Assembly: GCA_016934225.1 (NCBI GenBank)
Contig: JAFGTH010000247.1
Location: 1-19,117, forward strand
DNA length: 19,117 bases
Direction of reading: 5' to 3'
DNA from: Lentisphaerota bacterium
Lineage (GTDB): Bacteria; Verrucomicrobiota; Kiritimatiellia; UBA8416; JAFGTH01
Under the pieces are notes generated by a model. The model was not told where the DNA came from and made no database searches. It saw only the letters and a program-made list of their open reading frames with translations. Positions 15,243 to 19,117 of this stretch are shown here, piece after piece; positions within the stretch are counted from its first letter, which is position 1, and every line of letters begins with the position of its first letter. Made by a program: the position numbers and the translations under genes.

Positions 15243-16301
15243 TCACCATTTTCCGGTTATTGTCCTGCCTTCTTTGTTTGAACGATACATCGCGTCAATA
15301 ATCTCCAGACATGCAAGCCCCGCAGGGCCGCTCACTCCGTACATCGGGTCCTTTATGCTCAACACACAATCAACCACATAGGCCAGTTCCGCCACATAAC
15401 CAAGATTGTAAAATTCATCCACAGCCGGTTTTGTCCATCCAAGAGTGTTGTCTGTCTTTTCAATCGCGTACGAATACCCAGGACGACTATATACGTTAAT
15501 GGGCGATCCGAAAGTCAGATCCACTTTGATTAATCCTTCGGTGCCATAAATTTCCACTTTGTCATCCATGCCGCCAACGGTAACATAGTTTCCTTCGACA
15601 AATGCGTGTTGCCCACCTGCGAATTTCATGATGCCAATTGCCCAATCCTCGCCCGTATTGTCTTTGTGAACATAGTTGTCCGATTCTCCAGCATTCGTCT
15701 TGCCGATCACCTCAACGACCTTGTTCCGGCCTTGATCAGAGAGAAAATGGAGAGCCCATCCAATTGGATGAATAGCAAGATGAATAAGACTGCCGCCGCC
15801 ACATGTCTTCGCGTTTTTTGCAAACGGGCTGTGCGTCCCACAATGACATTCCTTTGCCTTCACGTATGCCACATCTCCAATAGCGCCTTCTTTGACAATC
15901 TGCACAACACGCTGAAGCGCCGGCGCAAAACACCAATCCTCCGCGTAAAACAATTTCACGCCCTCTTTGTTGCATACGTCAATTACTTCACGCGCGTCTT
16001 TAACGGAAGTAGCAAGCGGTTTCTCGCAAAGGATATGCTTCCCGGCTCTAGCAGCCGCTATCGCCACATCATGATGCAGAAAGTTCGGGACACAAACGGA
16101 TATTAAATCAATGTCGTCTCTTTTCATCATATCGTTGTAATCTTCATACGTGTCGGGAATGCGCCACTTCGAAGATATTTCTTTTAGGTTGTCGATGGCG
16201 GCAACTGCAGCTATTTCTACCTTGTCATTGCGACTGTAACTATCACAGTGAAAATCCGCTGCAAACTTCGACCCTACAATACCGACTTTCAATCTGTTCA
16301 T
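15243..16301 (-). CDS. Gfo/Idh/MocA family oxidoreductase (paralogue 2)
   Basis: This is a 352-residue NAD(P)-dependent oxidoreductase. The Rossmann domain has VGIVGSKFAADFHCDSY (6-22), SVCVPNFLHHDVA, and EKPLA (93-97) with the catalytic Lys. The usual GGxxxDxxxH motif reads GGGSLIHLAIHPIG, keeping H178 but with His in place of Asp. YAEDWCFAPAL and ECHCGTHSP match the YAENFVYAP and ESHSGSGSP segments of the paralogue at 5366-6547, so the two share a subfamily despite lying in different transcription units. It sits between the carbamoyltransferase gene (119-nt gap) and the flavoprotein gene (73-nt gap). The ribosome binding site is weak (AAGGG about 10 nt before the ATG). The substrate is unknown. 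Confidence 0.88.
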   Translation of the reverse strand: MNRLKVGIVGSKFAADFHCDSYSRNDKVEIAAVAAIDNLKEISSKWRIPDTYEDYNDMMKRDDIDLISVCVPNFLHHDVAIAAARAGKHILCEKPLATSVKDAREVIDVCNKEGVKLFYAEDWCFAPALQRVVQIVKEGAIGDVAYVKAKECHCGTHSPFAKNAKTCGGGSLIHLAIHPIGWALHFLSDQGRNKVVEVIGKTNAGESDNYVHKDNTGEDWAIGIMKFAGGQHAFVEGNYVTVGGMDDKVEIYGTEGLIKVDLTFGSPINVYSRPGYSYAIEKTDNTLGWTKPAVDEFYNLGYVAELAYVVDCVLSIKDPMYGVSGPAGLACLEIIDAMYRSNKEGRTITGKW

Positions 16302-16379
16302 TTATTTATTACCCTTTCTCGGTTCAAACAGCGCAAATTACGGGACGAATACCATAAAACCCGGAACAGTTAATCCATA

Positions 16380-16399
16380 CCCACATCCGTTGTCGTGGG
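16380..16399. repeat. Short inverted repeat between carbamoyltransferase and oxidoreductase genes
   Basis: CCCAC and GTGGG form a 5-bp stem around a 10-nt loop, 22 nt after the carbamoyltransferase stop. No T-run follows on the minus strand, so it is more likely an mRNA stability or processing element than a terminator, if it matters at all. Confidence 0.25.
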
Positions 16400-16420
16400 C
16401 GACGCACACCATCGAACAAA

Positions 16421-17404
16421 TTATTTTACGATCAGAGCCATCAGCGCTTTCTTTGAAAAGATAGCGTTTCGTGCTTCATCTCTAATAATTGATCGTGGCC
16501 CATCCATCACTTCGCTGGTCGCACATACGCCGCGATGCGCCGGTCCGGAATGGCTGTAAACAACATCCGGCTTGGCGCAATCAAGCACTTCGTCAGTAAC
16601 TGTCCAGTCGGGTACGTTTACTCGTTTTTCCGCCTCAGATTGTTCGCCTGCAAGCATGCTGCGGATCAAAGTACTTGCCTGAATGAAATCCGCGCCTTTT
16701 ACGGCTTTTTTTAAATCGGTGCATATTTCCAGCCTTGAGCCGGATGTCTTGGCGCGTTTCTCGCCTTCCGCCCAGATATCTTTGTCCACAGTCTCGGCAT
16801 AAGACTCAGGAACGGCAAGCGTGAGATTGATTCCCAGAACCGGTGCCACTCTAATGAACGAATGAAGAATGCCGCGCGCCATTCCGGTGTACACGAGATT
16901 AAGCCCATCAAGCTTGCCTTTTACCTGCTTGATCGCCATTAATTCGCCGATGACATGTGTCTCATGGTCAACAGGCGTACATGCGTTCATGACAGGAACC
17001 GGCATGTTCGCCGCTGCCAGATCAATATCTTCCTGCTTCCAAAGCCGTCCGGCAAAAACGTCAATAAACTGGCCGAGCGCACGCGCCGTATCAACGACGG
17101 ATTCTCCTCTTCCCATTTGCGTGTCTTTCACGGACAAATACACAGTTGTTCCGCCAAGTTGAGCCATGGCTGCCTCGAATCCCATTCTCGTTCTTGTGGA
17201 TTCGTATACAAAAAGCAATGCCTGCACACGCCCTTTGAGCAGATCCGCGTACGTCATATCATAACGATTGTCTCTAAACCATTCGCCGAGATGAATAATT
17301 TCGTCCAGTTCTTCACGGGACAGCGCTCCTATGTGCGGCAATGTCTTCCCGCGCATACGATCACTGAGTTTCGGAGCCGGTTTTCCTGCGAGTGATGTTG
17401 TCAT
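16421..17404 (-). CDS. Aspartate/ornithine carbamoyltransferase superfamily protein of unknown acceptor
   Basis: This 327-residue protein has the two-domain transcarbamylase fold. The carbamoyl-phosphate P-loop STRTR (69-73) is intact, followed by MGFEAAMAQLGG and GESVVDTARALGQFIDVFAGR, closest to ornithine transcarbamylase. The second domain also tracks OTCase (GILHSFIRVAPVLGINLTLAVPESY). The diagnostic substrate motifs differ: HPxQ is replaced by HETH (147-150), the OTCase GDGNN loop by TGMARG (173-178), and HCLP by HSGPAHRG (285-292). Phosphate binding is therefore likely kept while the amine acceptor differs, so argF or pyrB would be wrong names. AAAGGA lies 7 nt before the ATG. It is the first gene of a four-gene minus-strand run with redox enzymes, which suggests catabolic use, releasing carbamoyl phosphate from a ureido compound. 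Confidence 0.88.
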   Translation of the reverse strand: MTTSLAGKPAPKLSDRMRGKTLPHIGALSREELDEIIHLGEWFRDNRYDMTYADLLKGRVQALLFVYESTRTRMGFEAAMAQLGGTTVYLSVKDTQMGRGESVVDTARALGQFIDVFAGRLWKQEDIDLAAANMPVPVMNACTPVDHETHVIGELMAIKQVKGKLDGLNLVYTGMARGILHSFIRVAPVLGINLTLAVPESYAETVDKDIWAEGEKRAKTSGSRLEICTDLKKAVKGADFIQASTLIRSMLAGEQSEAEKRVNVPDWTVTDEVLDCAKPDVVYSHSGPAHRGVCATSEVMDGPRSIIRDEARNAIFSKKALMALIVK

Positions 17405-17564
17405 GGCACGTTCCTTTCAAATGTCTAACACGAAGTTTTTATGAATAACACAAATCAACGAGAAAACAAATGTTTTTACCCTGCCGCACAAAGCCTTATA
17501 ACCACGCAAGCAGCCGAATATGTTTCATGAAAGATTGCATTCGTGCGGGATAAGACGTTGTGGA

Positions 17565-17582
17565 ATCGGCCTTGATCGGCCT
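17565..17582 (+). repeat. Short tandem direct repeat
   Basis: ATCGGCCT occurs twice, at 17565-17572 and 17575-17582, a 10-nt (about one helical turn) periodicity that would place two half-sites on the same DNA face. It is a possible regulator site in the divergent region. Confidence 0.4.
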
Positions 17583-17651
17583 GATTTCCTGAAATAAGCA
17601 GGTTAGATTGCCTGTAATGTTTATGAGTTGAACAAGCTTTGCATCTGTGGC

Positions 17652-17669
17652 ATCATTATATCCAATGAT
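17652..17669. promoter_or_regulatory. Operator-like inverted repeat upstream of the lipoprotein gene
   Basis: ATCATT and AATGAT are perfect 6-bp arms around ATATCC. The element lies 38 nt before the lipoprotein ATG and overlaps a possible -10 box TATATC (17657-17662), so it could be an operator. Confidence 0.3.
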
Positions 17670-17707
17670 TGCGTTAATCGCTGTCCGGTTAAAAAGAAAG
17701 GAATATT

Positions 17708-18172
17708 ATGACGGTTAAAATATTCTGCGTGTTAGCAATGATTGCGGGCATAACAAGTGTTACGCTGGGCTGCGGGAAAAAGGCGGAGAATGCCGATTAT
17801 TCCGTTGACGCACAGGAAGGGCAAGTCACTGTTAAAACGAAGCAGGGCACAGCAACCTTCTCAACCGAGCAAAAAGGAAACGCGCCGAGCGATTTTCCGA
17901 AAGACTTTCAGATTTATAAAGGCGCCGGCATTGTGGGTTCTATAGATACGCCTGATGGTACTATGTTAACGCTGAGCACCAAAGATGCTCCACAGAAAGT
18001 TGTAGAGTTCTACAAAAAAGCAATGCCGAAGAAAGGCTGGACAGAAGAAGGGGTCACTGCATTTGGCGCTCAGACTGTTCTTTCCTATAGCAAGGGCGAA
18101 CGCAATGCCAGTGTCATGGTTGCAGCAGCCGAAGGCGCTACACAGGTAATACTCACGCACGCAAAAGATTGA
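17708..18172 (+). CDS. Small predicted lipoprotein, unknown function
   Basis: This 154-residue protein has an N-terminal hydrophobic signal (residues 4-20) ending VTLGCGKK. Cys22 is the probable lipidation site, although the residue three before it is Thr rather than Leu, so the lipobox is imperfect. The mature part has a beta-rich stretch (GQVTVKTKQGTATFST) and then a globular domain from about residue 62 (FPKDFQIYKGAGIVGSI) with a helix VVEFYKKAMPKKGW and strands ending ASVMVAAAEGATQVILTHAK. The pattern of a FPxDxPIYxGA-like opening followed by a Y-x-x-x-L-x-x-x-GW helix recurs in small uncharacterised bacterial lipoproteins. AAAGGA precedes the ATG. It is predicted to be membrane-anchored and periplasm-facing. 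No function can be assigned. Confidence 0.8.
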   Translation: MTVKIFCVLAMIAGITSVTLGCGKKAENADYSVDAQEGQVTVKTKQGTATFSTEQKGNAPSDFPKDFQIYKGAGIVGSIDTPDGTMLTLSTKDAPQKVVEFYKKAMPKKGWTEEGVTAFGAQTVLSYSKGERNASVMVAAAEGATQVILTHAKD

Positions 18173-18302
18173 CCGCCAAACGCAGTGTTCCCAACGAAAA
18201 AATATCAGAGACCGGACTTGCCGACGGGCAAATCTTCTGCTATTATTAGTTTGTTTTCTGTAGGATTCTACAATTCATTATACACATAGGAGCATGTCCG
18301 CC

Positions 18303-19117
18303 ATGAAGAAGTTTCTCTTGTTTGTATCTTGCGTTTTCTCGGTTGCGTTCCTGGTTTCGGCACAAGCGACAGAAGTGGCGCCGGTCATTACTCATATTCC
18401 CGTGCCCATTGCTGTCAAAGGACAACCTGTTCGCATTAGCGCAAATGTTTTGGATCCTAATGGCGATCTGGGCGCGGTTACACTCCGTTATGCCGAGACA
18501 CAGACCGGCAGGCCAGTCTCAGTCGCAATGAAGAAAGGCGTTGGTGGAAAATATACCGCCACCATTGCTACAAAGAAAATGCCCGGTGCAAAGGCATTCG
18601 TTTATTTCATCGAAGCTGTTGACAAAGCCGGAAACAGCAAGAAAACCATGTGGTATCCTGTTCAGATTCAAGAACCGCCCAAGGACGCCAAGCCCAAAGA
18701 CAAATCTCTCACCGAAAAGACGGTCGAAACAGTGAAGTCGCATCCAGTGATATCAACTGTCGGCGGCGTTGCAGTCGTCGGCGGCACTGCCGCAGTTCTG
18801 GCCGGCGGAGGTGGCGGCAACAGTGATGGAGCAGTTTCCGCGGCCAAGGCGCTTGCCGGAAATTGGCTGGTTAATGATGGATACCACTCTTGGATAATGG
18901 CGTTAACAACGAGCGGCGGCCAGGTCAGCGGTAACGTTGCCAGTGCGCCATCCGGTCCAGCGACAATTACCGGCACAATCAGCGGTAATAATGTCACGCT
19001 GAATGTAACGTGGACACACTACGGTAGTACCGACGTCTACACTGGAACGCTGAGCCCATGCGGCACGGCAATGACCGGAACATATTCGTGCGAGGGCTAT
19101 ACCGTAGGTCCCTGGAG
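18303..19117 (+). CDS. Secreted or membrane-anchored protein with Ig-like domain and beta-rich C-terminal domain (3' partial)
   Basis: The reading frame from the ATG at 18303 stays open for 271 codons and runs off the window. Residues 1-22 are a clear signal peptide with cleavage after SAQA. Residues 25-120 resemble an Ig/Fn3-like domain (HIPVPIAVKGQPVRISANVLDPNGDL, then FVYFIEAVDKAGN). A Lys/Pro-rich linker (124-145) leads to a hydrophobic glycine-rich segment (149-172), which could span a membrane or act as a flexible hinge. From about 185 a beta-rich domain of alternating strands begins (AGNWLV, TITGTISGNNVTLNVTW, YTGTLS, MTGTYS), with two cysteines (253, 263) that could pair. AGGAG lies 10 nt upstream; an in-frame ATG at 18294 is too close to it. 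The function is unknown. Confidence 0.8.
   Translation, partial: MKKFLLFVSCVFSVAFLVSAQATEVAPVITHIPVPIAVKGQPVRISANVLDPNGDLGAVTLRYAETQTGRPVSVAMKKGVGGKYTATIATKKMPGAKAFVYFIEAVDKAGNSKKTMWYPVQIQEPPKDAKPKDKSLTEKTVETVKSHPVISTVGGVAVVGGTAAVLAGGGGGNSDGAVSAAKALAGNWLVNDGYHSWIMALTTSGGQVSGNVASAPSGPATITGTISGNNVTLNVTWTHYGSTDVYTGTLSPCGTAMTGTYSCEGYTVGPW

Larger units (their letters stand above)
17405..17707. other. Divergent intergenic region with small repeats
   Basis: These 303 nt must hold promoters for the minus-strand operon and the plus-strand lipoprotein gene. No strong promoter pair was found; for the minus strand, TTGTTT with a 16-nt spacer and TATTCA is possible. The region contains the 10-nt-spaced direct repeat and the inverted repeat listed separately. 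No coding potential is seen. Confidence 0.55.

Noticed and set aside
16421..17404. Assignment as argF or pyrB
   Set aside because: HPxQ and HCLP or HPLPR motifs are replaced and there are no arginine or pyrimidine synthesis neighbours.
18218..18231. TTGCC-GACG-GGCAA hairpin after the lipoprotein gene
   Set aside because: Only 5 bp and followed by AATCTTCT rather than a T-run; not convincing as an intrinsic terminator.
1..19117. Mobile element, prophage, defence system or CRISPR array
   Set aside because: No transposase, integrase, phage structural gene, Cas-like protein, regularly spaced repeat or tRNA attachment site was seen.

Overview
This 19.1 kb window is a compact stretch of bacterial chromosome, about half G+C by eye, with 17 supportable protein genes on both strands. 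I see no rRNA or tRNA gene, transposase, integrase or CRISPR array. The mix suggests a free-living, probably anaerobic or facultative Gram-negative sugar degrader: Gfo/Idh/MocA oxidoreductases, a KDG/KDPG route, a glycine-tailed RRM protein, a lipoprotein and a secreted Ig-like protein. The PVC superphylum (Kiritimatiellota/Lentisphaerota/Verrucomicrobiota) is my best guess, but this is inference from gene content and no marker gene settles it.

Layout. (1) 111-2985, plus strand: a stand-alone response regulator, the 16S rRNA m5C methyltransferase RsmB and 4-phosphoerythronate dehydrogenase PdxB, with overlapping stop and start codons. (2) 3024-3512, minus: a small VIT1/CCC1-like membrane protein. 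(3) 3682-5169, plus: an L-fucose/arabinose-isomerase-like protein. (4) 5366-7674, minus: a Gfo/Idh/MocA oxidoreductase and a membrane signalling protein with a degenerate receiver and a histidine-kinase dimerisation helix but no ATPase domain. (5) 7849-10703, plus: KDG kinase, KDPG/KHG aldolase and a UxuB-type SDR dehydrogenase, which form part of a hexuronate catabolic route. (6) 11066-11380, plus: an RRM RNA-binding protein whose upstream region carries two perfect inverted repeats, followed by a bidirectional terminator. (7) 17404-11521, minus: a four-gene run of an unusual carbamoyltransferase, a Gfo/Idh/MocA oxidoreductase, a large FMN/FAD/Fe-S flavoprotein related to dihydropyrimidine dehydrogenase, and a CtBP-like D-2-hydroxyacid dehydrogenase. 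(8) 17708 to the window end, plus: a small lipoprotein and a secreted protein cut by the window edge.

How the genes may work together. Region 5 would convert fructuronate to mannonate (SDR), then, after a dehydratase not present here, KDG to KDPG (kinase) and on to pyruvate and glyceraldehyde-3-phosphate (aldolase). Region 7 is the most unusual part. A dihydropyrimidine-dehydrogenase-like redox enzyme, a transcarbamylase with rewritten acceptor-site motifs and two NAD(P)-dependent dehydrogenases sit in one apparent operon. As a hypothesis only, this fits a reductive degradation route for a ureide or N-heterocycle, recalling the ygfK/ygeW pairing of the E. coli anaerobic purine cluster, although the proteins are not the same.
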